Part shown: one piece after another, positions 18,045 through 25,397 of the stretch
Layout: every line of letters begins with the position of its first letter
Numbering within the stretch: the first letter of the stretch is position 1
Assembly: GCA_013791905.1 (NCBI GenBank)
Contig: VMSX01000024.1
Span: 1-64,000 of the forward strand
DNA from: Rhodocyclaceae bacterium
Lineage (GTDB): Bacteria; Pseudomonadota; Gammaproteobacteria; Burkholderiales; Rhodocyclaceae
DNA: 64,000 bases
Direction of reading: 5' to 3'
Notes under the pieces: model-generated
Databases searched by the model: none
Told to the model about the DNA's origin: nothing
The model's input: the letters and a program-made list of their open reading frames with translations, nothing else
Translations under genes and position numbers: made by a program

Positions 18045-18953
18045 ATGCCATTGCCCAAGAAAGCCCGCATTGTCGAAGTCGGCCCGCGCGACGGCCTGCA
18101 AAATGAAAAGCAGCCGGTCCCTACTGCGACCAAGATCGAGCTCATCGGCCGCCTCGCCGACTGCGGCCTGACTTCCATCGAGGCCACCGCCTTCGTTTCG
18201 CCGAAGTGGGTGCCACAGATGGCCGATGCCGCCGCGGTGATGCAGGGAATCGAGCGGCGCAGCGGGGTGGCCTATCCGGTGCTGGCGCCCAACCAGAAAG
18301 GTCTGGAAGCCGCCCTGACTGCCGGCGCGCAGGAAGTGGCGGTCTTCGCCGCCGCCTCCGAGGCCTTCTCGCAGAAGAACATCAACTGCACGGTCAAGGA
18401 ATCGCTCGAGCGTTACCGGCCTGTTCTGGCGATGGCGAAAGACGCCAAGGTCAAGGTGCGCGGCTATGTTTCCTGCGTACTCGGCTGCCCCTATCAGGGC
18501 GATGTGGCGCCTGCCGCCGTGGCCGATGTGGCCTGGGCGTTGTTGGAGATGGGCTGCTACGAGATATCGCTGGGCGACACCATCGGCACCGGCACGCCCG
18601 AAAAGACCAAGGCGCTGATCGAAATGGTGGTGCGCCGCGTGCCGCTCAAGAAGCTCGCCGGCCACTACCACGATACCTTCGGCATGGCGATTGCCAACAT
18701 CTACGCCTCGCTACAGATGGGTGTCAGCGTCTTCGATGCTTCCGTCGGCGGACTGGGGGGCTGCCCGTATGCCAATGGCGCTTCCGGTAATGTCGCCACA
18801 GAAGATGTGGTCTGGCTGCTGCAGGGACTGGGCATCGACTGTGGCATCGATCTCGACCGGCTGGTCGATACGGCGGCGTGGATTTCCGGGCAGCTCGGTC
18901 GCGCGCCGGGGTCGAAGGTCGCGCAAGCCATCCTCGCCAGACGCTCGGCGTGA
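18045..18953 (+). CDS. liuE: Hydroxymethylglutaryl-CoA lyase
   Basis: 302 residues, TIM-barrel DRE lyase family. The N-terminal VEVGPRDGLQNEK gives the metal/substrate Asp-Arg. HYHDTFGMAIANIYAS supplies the metal His pair, and GGLGGCPYANGASGNVATED holds the catalytic Cys loop of HMG-CoA lyases. It splits HMG-CoA into acetyl-CoA and acetoacetate, the last liu step. The ribosome-binding site is weak, so translation may be coupled to liuD 18 bases upstream. Confidence 0.95.
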   Translation: MPLPKKARIVEVGPRDGLQNEKQPVPTATKIELIGRLADCGLTSIEATAFVSPKWVPQMADAAAVMQGIERRSGVAYPVLAPNQKGLEAALTAGAQEVAVFAAASEAFSQKNINCTVKESLERYRPVLAMAKDAKVKVRGYVSCVLGCPYQGDVAPAAVADVAWALLEMGCYEISLGDTIGTGTPEKTKALIEMVVRRVPLKKLAGHYHDTFGMAIANIYASLQMGVSVFDASVGGLGGCPYANGASGNVATEDVVWLLQGLGIDCGIDLDRLVDTAAWISGQLGRAPGSKVAQAILARRSA

Positions 18954-19162
18954 GCGGGGAAACCGATTACCTTTGTGTCGGCATCTGCCTGCCGGACGAG
19001 GACGAGGCCTACTGCATCGGCTGCGGCCGGCCCTGGGGAACCGACAGCGTGCCCTCTTCCGTTGTCCCGGCTGACAGCGACGACGCACCCCATGCGGAGC
19101 ATTCCATCCCGCCAGCGCCGACTTTGCCCGTCGAAGATGACGACAAGCCCGAACCTGCCTGA
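18950..19162 (+). CDS. Small DUF1289-type cysteine protein
   Basis: 70 residues from a GTG overlapping the liuE stop. The pattern CVGICLPDEDEAYCIGCGRPWG, two Cys pairs with a central acidic turn, fits DUF1289 proteins, which are short and probably bind a metal through these cysteines. The rest is acidic and Pro-rich. DUF1289 genes are often found in catabolic or housekeeping operons and their function is unknown. It overlaps the following MBL gene by 26 bases. Confidence 0.75.
   Translation: MSGETDYLCVGICLPDEDEAYCIGCGRPWGTDSVPSSVVPADSDDAPHAEHSIPPAPTLPVEDDDKPEPA
19103..19125 (-). repeat. Dispersed 23-bp motif, copy 3
   Basis: Minus strand AAAGTCGGCGCTGGCGGGAT then GGA. It lies inside the DUF1289 gene, where the plus strand encodes PPAPTL. 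Confidence 0.7.
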
Positions 19163-20078
19163 CAGCCTGCACGTCCTCGAACGCGGCTGGCTATCATCCA
19201 ACAACATCCTGTTGTTCGACGGCGCTGCCGCCACGCTGATCGACAGCGGTTATGTCGGCCATGCTGCCCAGACCGTCGCACTCGTAAAGTCGGCGCTGGT
19301 AGGACGGCGCGAAATTTCCCACTTGGCACGACTGATCAACACCCACTCCCATTCCGACCACATCGGCGGCAACGCCGCGCTGCAGCGCGCCTTTGGCTGC
19401 AAGATATTCATTCCCGCCGGCATCGAGGCGCACATCCGCGACTGGGACGAGAACGCCCTGCTGCTGGCACCCGCCGCCCAGCGTGGCGACCGCTTCCTGC
19501 ACGATGGCGTGGTGCGCGCCGGCGACACCCTGGTCATGGGGGGCAGCGACTGGCAGGCGCATGCCGCCCCCGGTCACGACATGGACGCACTGGTGTTTCA
19601 CTGTCCGGAGTCACGTCTGCTCATCTCGGGCGATGCCCTCTGGGAAGACGGCTTCGGCGTCATTTTTGGTGAGCTGTTGGGTAATCCCGGCGCCCTGCCG
19701 GCCACGCGCCAGACCCTCGAAATGATCGGCCGCCTGCCAATCGACACCGTCATTCCCGGCCACGGCAAGCCCTTCGGTGCCATCGAAGCGGCGCTGGGGC
19801 GCGCTTTCAAGCGTCTGGCCGCCTTCGAGGCCGACCCCACGCGCATGGCCAAAAACGCCCTCAAGGCCTGTTTCATTTTCAACCTGCTCGACCGCCAGAG
19901 CCTGCCGCGCGCCGAACTCGAAAGCTATCTGGAACAGGTGCCCTTCTTCCGCGATGTCGGCAAGCGCCTGCTCGACATGGACACCCCGGCGCTCGCGACC
20001 TGGCTGGTTTCCGAGTTGAAGCGCGGCTGCGCGCTGGAGGAGCGCGACGGCATGCTGCTGCCGACGATGGCCGCCTGA
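19137..20078 (+). CDS. Metallo-beta-lactamase-fold hydrolase
   Basis: 313 residues. The HxHxDH motif is NTHSHSDHIGGN, with further metal ligands in AAPGHDMDALVF, SGDALWEDGFG and IPGHGKPFG. It is closest in type to glyoxalase-II-like/BLACT hydrolases with a helical C-terminal part. The start at 19137 overlaps the DUF1289 frame. As last gene of the liu transcript it may hydrolyse a CoA thioester or related ester; this is context only. It converges with terC, with a gap of 1 base. Confidence 0.83.
   Translation: MTTSPNLPDSLHVLERGWLSSNNILLFDGAAATLIDSGYVGHAAQTVALVKSALVGRREISHLARLINTHSHSDHIGGNAALQRAFGCKIFIPAGIEAHIRDWDENALLLAPAAQRGDRFLHDGVVRAGDTLVMGGSDWQAHAAPGHDMDALVFHCPESRLLISGDALWEDGFGVIFGELLGNPGALPATRQTLEMIGRLPIDTVIPGHGKPFGAIEAALGRAFKRLAAFEADPTRMAKNALKACFIFNLLDRQSLPRAELESYLEQVPFFRDVGKRLLDMDTPALATWLVSELKRGCALEERDGMLLPTMAA
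19286..19308 (+). repeat. Dispersed 23-bp motif, copy 4
   Basis: AAAGTCGGCGCTGGTAGGAC then GGC. It lies inside the MBL gene, encoding KSALVGR, a different reading frame from copy 2. Confidence 0.65.
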
Positions 20079-20079
20079 A

Positions 20080-20832
20080 TCAGCTGCTTTCGCGGCCGTA
20101 GGGTTCGCGCAATTCGACGGGTTTCACGGTCTTCTTGCGCATGCGGATGTTGAGCATCTCGACGCCGACCGAGAAGGCCATGGCGAAGTAGATATAGCCC
20201 TTCGGCACGTGATGGCCAAAGCCATCGGCAATCAGTACCACGCCGATGACCACGAGAAAGGACAGCGCCAGCATCTTGATGGTCGGATGGTCGGCGACGA
20301 AACGGCCGATGCTTGCGGCGAACACCATCATCAGTCCCACGGAGGCGACCACTGCGGCAATCATCACCGCCACTTCGCTGACCATGCCGACGGCGGTGAT
20401 GATCGAGTCGAGCGAGAAGATCATGTCGATCACCATGATCTGGACGATGACGGCGGCGAAGCTGGCCGGCACGCTGCGCGACGACTCGCCTTCCTCGCCT
20501 TCCAGCAATTGATGCACCTCGCCCGTGCTTTTCCAGATCAGGAACAGGCCACCGGAAATCAGGATCAGGTCGCGCCCGGAAAACGGGGTATCCAGCAGCG
20601 TGAACACCGGTGCCGTCAGGCCAATCAGCCAGGACAAGACCAGCAGCAACCCGATGCGCATGAACATGGCCATGAACAGGCCGATGCGCCGGGCCATGTC
20701 CTGCTGCGCGCGCGGCAGCTTGGCGACGAGGATGGAGATGAAGATGATGTTGTCGATGCCGAGCACGAGTTCCAGCGCCGTCAGCGTGAGGAAGGCGATC
20801 CAGATATCGGGGTTGAGCAGAAGTTCGAACAT
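20080..20832 (-). CDS. TerC-family integral membrane protein
   Basis: 250 residues with seven or so membrane helices. The conserved ELVLGIDNIIFISIL near residue 20 and IVQIMVIDMIFSLDSIITAVGM near 125 carry the paired acidic residues of the TerC family (YkoY/Alx type). The family is linked to manganese export and metal supply to secreted proteins. Basic and acidic tail residues lie in the cytoplasm. The gene appears monocistronic and converges with the liu operon. Confidence 0.92.
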   Translation of the reverse strand: MFELLLNPDIWIAFLTLTALELVLGIDNIIFISILVAKLPRAQQDMARRIGLFMAMFMRIGLLLVLSWLIGLTAPVFTLLDTPFSGRDLILISGGLFLIWKSTGEVHQLLEGEEGESSRSVPASFAAVIVQIMVIDMIFSLDSIITAVGMVSEVAVMIAAVVASVGLMMVFAASIGRFVADHPTIKMLALSFLVVIGVVLIADGFGHHVPKGYIYFAMAFSVGVEMLNIRMRKKTVKPVELREPYGRESS

Positions 20833-20894
20833 GATGGGGAACCTGTAAATTCGGAAAAAAAGGAGTGACGATCAGGCCGGATCGCTGAAATGAT

Positions 20895-21371
20895 TCATTC
20901 CACGCGGTACTGGAAGCTGCCGCCAAGGTGACCTTCGATGATGACCTGCAGGTGGCGCTGGCCGGCGGGTTCGTGGGGTCCGATTTCCCATTCGCCAATG
21001 ATCCTGCCATCGACGGGAACCAGCTGGCGCTGGCTGACCTGGTTGCGCCGCTGGGTGGTAATGCTCAGGCTCTCGGCCAGCGGATCCCCAGCGGTCGCTG
21101 CCTTGGCTGTCGTCGGCAACAGGTACTCTTCCCGGACCGACAGGCTGCGTCGTGTGGTGCGCACTTCAATGACCCAGCCATAGCGCTGCCCTACCCGGTG
21201 CGGCACAACGGCAGTGGGCTCGAATGCCAGCTCGCCCGGTTTGCTGGCATCGAATATGCCGAATTCGGCGCTGAGGATTTCAACGGGCGTAGCTGCCTGG
21301 CCCGGTGGCGCGGCACAAACCAGACTATTCATGAAGACTGCGAGAAGTAGCAGCGCCTTGCGGATCATCAT
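20895..21371 (-). CDS. Secreted protein of unknown function (DUF3859-like)
   Basis: 158 residues. A signal peptide (MMIRKALLLLAVFMNSLVCAAPPGQA) is followed by VEILSAEFGIFDASKP and a beta-rich domain with GQRYGWVIEVRT, LSVREEYLLPT and GEWEIGPHEPAGQ. That is the pattern of DUF3859 proteins, periplasmic proteins of unknown function. It lies between terC and ubiC on the same strand, 20 bases from ubiC, so the two may be cotranscribed. No catalytic motif is recognised. Confidence 0.65.
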   Translation of the reverse strand: MMIRKALLLLAVFMNSLVCAAPPGQAATPVEILSAEFGIFDASKPGELAFEPTAVVPHRVGQRYGWVIEVRTTRRSLSVREEYLLPTTAKAATAGDPLAESLSITTQRRNQVSQRQLVPVDGRIIGEWEIGPHEPAGQRHLQVIIEGHLGGSFQYRVE

Positions 21372-21391
21372 TTACGGCCTTGTTTTCTGGT

Positions 21392-21934
21392 TCAGGCGAT
21401 CCGGGCGATGCCCGGCAGAAAAACCTCGGTCACCAGCAAGGGTCGGCCTTGCCGACTGAAGCGTGAACGGCGTCCCCAGAGCGTGGGTAGGGGTGACCCC
21501 ACGGCCGCTGCGGCGTGTTGCTGCAGGGGGTGGGCGGCGGTGAGCCGCGCGGCAGTCAGTGGGCCACGCTGGATGCCCGGGTCGGCAAACAGGGCGGCGC
21601 CGAGCGGTTGGCTGCCAATCGCCTGCGCCATGTGCCAGGCGCCCCTGAGATCGCGCGGCGCCAAGATGCTGTGGGCAAAGACCACCGGCATGCCGTCGGC
21701 GACCAACAATACTTCGCGTACCCAGGCGTGGCGTCCTGCCGCCAGTCCGATCAGTGTGCGTTCGTCGCTGAAGGGGCGGGCGCGCATCTCGCACAGCACC
21801 TGAACCTGAAACTTGCTGCAGCGGGCGACGATGCGGGCGGTGAGTGATCCTCGATCGATCAGCCAGGGATGGAGAAACAGGGGTGCGCCGGCCAGGGCGG
21901 GGTGCGTTTTCCAGTGAAAATCCTGGCGTGACAT
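21392..21934 (-). CDS. ubiC: Chorismate--pyruvate lyase
   Basis: 180 residues. Short UbiC-type lyase: QVLCEMRARPF, the central FAHSILAPRDLRGAWHMAQAIGSQPLGAALFADP and the C-terminal LWGRRSRFSRQGRPLLVTEVFLP. The catalytic Arg is in the central segments and the Glu of TEVFLP closes the product pocket. It makes 4-hydroxybenzoate for ubiquinone. The ATG at 21934 fits homologues; the frame extends further upstream, but over rapZ's leader. It is divergent from rapZ. UbiX, another ubiquinone-pathway gene, lies 2 kb away. Confidence 0.88.
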   Translation of the reverse strand: MSRQDFHWKTHPALAGAPLFLHPWLIDRGSLTARIVARCSKFQVQVLCEMRARPFSDERTLIGLAAGRHAWVREVLLVADGMPVVFAHSILAPRDLRGAWHMAQAIGSQPLGAALFADPGIQRGPLTAARLTAAHPLQQHAAAAVGSPLPTLWGRRSRFSRQGRPLLVTEVFLPGIARIA

Positions 21935-22012
21935 CGGTTGCTGCGGCCTATAAGGAGAGGCCGGCGATGCTACCATAGGCGGCGTCATCATCTGCCCCTG
22001 ACCCATTGCACC

Positions 22013-22855
22013 ATGCAACTCGTTCTCATCAGCGGCCTCTCCGGTTCGGGCAAGTCGATTGCCCTGAATGTGCTGGAGGATGCCGGCTACTTCTGCGTCG
22101 ATAACCTGCCGGCAGCCTTGCTCTCCGGACTGGCGGGGCATCTGCTGCGCGAAGGCCAGGAGCGTGTTGCCGTGGCGATCGACATGCGGGGCGGCAGCGG
22201 GATTGCCGTGCTACCCCCGCAGTTGCGACAACTGGAAGCCGGCGGCATCGTGCTGCGTTTCATCTTTCTCGATGCGCGCGATGACGTGCTGATCCAGCGC
22301 TTTTCCGAAACGCGCCGCCGCCATCCCATGGTTGCCGGCGAAGCCACCCTGGCCGAGGGCATCCACAGCGAGCGCGAGGCGCTCGAAGCCCTGCGGGATT
22401 TCGGGCACCGCATCGACACCAGCAACCTCCGGCCAAATGCCTTGCGCGCGATGGTCAAGGATTTCATTTCACTCGATGAGCCCGGCCGGCTGACGCTGCT
22501 GTTCCAGTCCTTTGGCTTCAAGCATGGCCTGCCGCTCGATGCCGATCTGGTCTTCGACGTGCGCTGCCTGCCCAACCCGCACTACGATCCGCTATTGCGC
22601 CCGCTCACCGGGCGTGATGCCGAGGTGATTGCCTTTCTCACCGCCCAGCCCGAAGTGCTGAAGATGTGCGAAGACATCCGCCGCTTCATTGCCGAATGGC
22701 TGCCGGCCTATGTCCGCGACAACCGCTCCTATCTGACGGTGGCGCTCGGCTGTACCGGCGGCCAGCACCGCTCGGTGTGGCTCGCCGAAACCCTTGCCGC
22801 CCATTTCCGGGGGCAGGCGCGCGTGCTGGTGCGACACCGCGCGTTGATAGTGTGA
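22013..22855 (+). CDS. rapZ: RNase adapter / nucleotide-binding protein RapZ
   Basis: 280 residues. Walker A GLSGSGKS starts near residue 8, followed by the family motif NVLEDAGYFCVDNLPAALL. Walker-B-like VAIDMRGGSG and the C-terminal GCTGGQHRSVWLAE domain are also typical. RapZ proteins bind glmZ-type small RNA or glucosamine-6-phosphate in enterobacteria and control amino-sugar synthesis; in betaproteobacteria the role is less well known. The stop overlaps the next GTG. Confidence 0.93.
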   Translation: MQLVLISGLSGSGKSIALNVLEDAGYFCVDNLPAALLSGLAGHLLREGQERVAVAIDMRGGSGIAVLPPQLRQLEAGGIVLRFIFLDARDDVLIQRFSETRRRHPMVAGEATLAEGIHSEREALEALRDFGHRIDTSNLRPNALRAMVKDFISLDEPGRLTLLFQSFGFKHGLPLDADLVFDVRCLPNPHYDPLLRPLTGRDAEVIAFLTAQPEVLKMCEDIRRFIAEWLPAYVRDNRSYLTVALGCTGGQHRSVWLAETLAAHFRGQARVLVRHRALIV

Positions 22856-23229
22856 AATTATGGTTTGAGCTGTTGCGCCCAGGCGACTGGGTCACCATGC
22901 TGGTGGCGGCCAGTGCCGTGGCAGCGTCTTTCCCGCTGCTCTGGTCCTCTGGCAAGGCCGAGCGTGCCGTGGTGCGGCTCGACGGCCGCGTGGTGGCGGA
23001 ATTCCCGCTCGCCGCGCCGCGCCGCTTTGCCGTGACTGGTCCGCTCGGCGACACGCTGATCGAGATCGCCCCCGGCCGCGCCCGTGTGCTGTCGGACCCC
23101 GGGCCGCGCCAGTATTGCGTGCAGCAGGGCTGGCTCACGCGCCCCAACGCCATCGCCATCTGTGCGCCCAATCATGTCAGCCTGAGCCTTTCCGGCCGCG
23201 ACCCCAGTCATGACAGCATCAATTATTAG
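22852..23229 (+). CDS. NusG domain II-like membrane-anchored protein
   Basis: 125 residues from GTG. One N-terminal hydrophobic segment (VTMLVAASAVAASFPLLW) is followed by a small all-beta domain (RAVVRLDGRVVAEFPL, IEIAPGRARVLSDPGPRQYCVQQGWL, AIAICAPNHVSLSLSG). This matches the NusG_II / COG5341 group of extracytoplasmic proteins. Such genes are regularly paired with a Gx-transporter gene, as here (20-base overlap), suggesting joint action in membrane isoprenoid or flavin-related processes; the function is unproven. Confidence 0.78.
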   Translation: MKLWFELLRPGDWVTMLVAASAVAASFPLLWSSGKAERAVVRLDGRVVAEFPLAAPRRFAVTGPLGDTLIEIAPGRARVLSDPGPRQYCVQQGWLTRPNAIAICAPNHVSLSLSGRDPSHDSINY

Positions 23230-23725
23230 GCTGAAAATTACCGAGGATGATCGTCGCATCGCCCGCTATGCAGCGGCGGCGATTGCGCTGACGGTGGTCG
23301 AGGCGGTGCTGCCCTCGCCGTTGCCCGGGGTGAAGCCGGGTCTCGCCAATATCGTCGTGCTGGTGGTGCTGGCGCGCTACGGTTGGCGCGATGCGGCCTG
23401 GGTGTCGCTGCTGCGCGTCGTTGCCGGCAGTCTGCTGCTGGGCCAGTTTCTCGCGCCCGGATTCTTCCTTGGACTGGTCGGTGCGCTGGCGAGCCTGGCC
23501 GTGCTGGCGGTCGCCGTGCGCTTGCCGCAACGCTGGTTCGGACCGGTGACGGCGAGCGTATTGGCCGCTTTCGCCCACATCGGCGGGCAGCTATTGCTGG
23601 CACGTTTATGGCTGGTGCCGCACGACGGCGTGTTTTACCTGGCGCCGGTGTTTGCCGCGAGCGCCCTGTTTTTCGGTATCGTAAACGGTTTGGTCGTTGC
23701 ACGACTGTTGCGGGATTCCACATGA
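23210..23725 (+). CDS. Gx transporter-family membrane protein
   Basis: 171 residues with about five membrane helices. PSPLPGVKPGLANIVVLVVLARYGWRDA near the N-terminus is the signature of the Gx transporter family (once annotated heptaprenyl diphosphate synthase component I). Its neighbour is the NusG-II protein. The stop overlaps the ubiX ATG. In other bacteria this pair sits beside flavin-transfer (ApbE) genes; here the next gene makes prenylated flavin, which fits a flavin/prenyl theme but is only suggestive. Confidence 0.82.
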   Translation: MTASIIRLKITEDDRRIARYAAAAIALTVVEAVLPSPLPGVKPGLANIVVLVVLARYGWRDAAWVSLLRVVAGSLLLGQFLAPGFFLGLVGALASLAVLAVAVRLPQRWFGPVTASVLAAFAHIGGQLLLARLWLVPHDGVFYLAPVFAASALFFGIVNGLVVARLLRDST

Positions 23726-24327
23726 ATAAAACAATTGCTGTCGCCTGGACCGGTGCCTCGGGCCTGCCCTACGGCTTGCGCCTGGTCGACTGCCTGCTGG
23801 CTGCCGGTTGCAAGGTCTGGCTGATGTATTCGCAGGCCGCGCAGATCGTCGCCAAGCAGGAAACCGATCTCGTGTTGCCGAGCCAGCCGCGCGAGGCCCA
23901 GCGCCTGCTGGCCGAACGCTTCAACGATCATCAGGGGCGTCTGACCGTGTTTGGCCGCGATGACTGGAACGCACCGCCCGCATCGGGCTCAAACCCGCCA
24001 GACGCCTATGTGATCTGCCCCTGCACCATGGGTACCCTGGCCGAAGTGGCTGCCGGTACGGCCAAGGATCTGATCACCCGCGCCGCGGATGTCGTGCTCA
24101 AGGAAGGACGCCCGCTGATTCTCGTCCCGCGGGAAACGCCGCTGTCGTCCCTGCACCTCGAAAACATGCTCAAGCTGAGCCGTGCCGGCGCGGTGATCTT
24201 GCCCCCCAACCCCGGTTTCTATCACCGGCCCCAGAATATCGACGGATTGGTCGACTTTGTCGTGGCACGAATCCTCGACCGGCTTGCTGTGCCCCATGCC
24301 CTGATGTCGCGCTGGGGAGGCGACTGA
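23722..24327 (+). CDS. ubiX: Flavin prenyltransferase
   Basis: 201 residues. WTGASGLPYGLRLVDCLL near the N-terminus is the flavin-binding loop (usually GASG). CPCTMGTLAEVAAGTAKDLITRAADVVLKEGRPLILVPRETPLS is diagnostic of UbiX, which joins dimethylallyl phosphate to FMN to make the UbiD cofactor. FYHRPQNIDGLVDFVVARILD ends the domain. No ubiD is seen in the window. Confidence 0.93.
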   Translation: MNKTIAVAWTGASGLPYGLRLVDCLLAAGCKVWLMYSQAAQIVAKQETDLVLPSQPREAQRLLAERFNDHQGRLTVFGRDDWNAPPASGSNPPDAYVICPCTMGTLAEVAAGTAKDLITRAADVVLKEGRPLILVPRETPLSSLHLENMLKLSRAGAVILPPNPGFYHRPQNIDGLVDFVVARILDRLAVPHALMSRWGGD

Positions 24328-24328
24328 A

Positions 24329-24931
24329 ATGAGCACGCCAACCGATATCCCGCTGTTTCTGCTCAATACCGTGCTGAACTCGGGGGGCAGCATTTCCCTG
24401 CGCGTATTCGAGCCGCGTTACATGGACATGGTGAAAGATTGCTTGCGCGCGCAGACACCGTTTGGCGTCTGCCTGATCGAACAAGGCGATGAAGTCATCA
24501 CTTCGCCCGCTCCAGCGGTCGCGGCGACAGTGCCACATCTGGTGGGGACGCTGGCAACCATCGCCGATTGGGACATGCCACAGATGGGCATTCTCAACAT
24601 CGTGGTGCATGGGGGCGCCCGGTTTCGCATTCTTGACCATCGCATGGCGATGAACGGTCTGATCCGTGCCGCGATCGAATTGTTACCCGCGCCGCTGGTG
24701 ACGCCCATACCGGGCGACTATGCGCGGCTGGTGCCGATGCTGCGGGCCCTGATCGAAGGCCTGGAGGAAGGCAAACCGCCCGAACCCCACCACTTCTACG
24801 ACGCCGCGTGGGTGGCCGACCGCTGGGCAGAATTGCTGCCACTACCGCTGAATACGCGGCAACAACTACTTGAATTGGATGACGGCGTAGCGCGGTTGGA
24901 AGCGATCTACCGCTTTCTTGAGCGGTCCTGA
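24329..24931 (+). CDS. Lon N-terminal (substrate-binding) domain protein
   Basis: 200 residues: a stand-alone LON-N (PUA-like) domain with IPLFLLNTVLNSGGSISLRVFEPRYMDMV, FGVCLI, and VHGGARFRILD. These small proteins lack the ATPase and protease parts of Lon; their function is unknown, possibly protein binding. It starts 1 base after ubiX ends, so it is part of the same transcript. Length and motif spacing are normal for the family. Confidence 0.85.
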   Translation: MSTPTDIPLFLLNTVLNSGGSISLRVFEPRYMDMVKDCLRAQTPFGVCLIEQGDEVITSPAPAVAATVPHLVGTLATIADWDMPQMGILNIVVHGGARFRILDHRMAMNGLIRAAIELLPAPLVTPIPGDYARLVPMLRALIEGLEEGKPPEPHHFYDAAWVADRWAELLPLPLNTRQQLLELDDGVARLEAIYRFLERS

Positions 24932-24940
24932 GTAAACAGT

Positions 24941-25246
24941 TCAGCCGATCCGATGGTCGGCGACATCGACCCGGACTGCCGGACGCTGCAATATGGTGGC
25001 GGTGGCATCGGCAAAACGTTTAGCCCATTCGCCCGGCTCGGAAAAACGCTTTTCGCCGGCATATGCGGCGACGCCGAGGATCTTGTCGAGCACCAGAACC
25101 TTGCCCATCGGATTGGTCGTCTCGCACTCCAGTTCTTCCCACTGCGCGTTCAACCACTGATTGGCTTCATCGCGGGACATCCCGGCGTGGACAATGAGTT
25201 CGTATTCATGGACGCGGTCAAAAACGACGCTGACGATACTGGACAT
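24941..25246 (-). CDS. Hypothetical protein
   Basis: 101 residues, not recognised. AGGAGGAAAG precedes the ATG at 25246 at ideal spacing. The sequence looks like a compact alpha/beta cytosolic protein (SIVSVVFDRVHEYELIVHAG start, DEANQWLNAQWEELE helix, one Cys). It has no signal peptide or membrane segment. It is a single gene convergent with the Lon-domain gene and divergent from the PPDK-like gene. Confidence 0.65.
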   Translation of the reverse strand: MSSIVSVVFDRVHEYELIVHAGMSRDEANQWLNAQWEELECETTNPMGKVLVLDKILGVAAYAGEKRFSEPGEWAKRFADATATILQRPAVRVDVADHRIG

Positions 25247-25397
25247 GCGGCTTTCCTCCTGAGCGTAAGACCGGATTCTGCCGAGCAAGCGGCAGTAACG
25301 CAGTCGTCCCGGCAACAATTCGGTAATATTTCCGACTATTACTCATTATTGCGCAGAGTATATACAAGGCGTTGCCATCGCGCTAAGGTGTCATTAA

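Noticed and set aside
15918-18671. 917-codon antisense frame across liuD and liuE
   Set aside because: High-GC antisense artefact; both sense genes are unmistakable and the antisense product matches no family.
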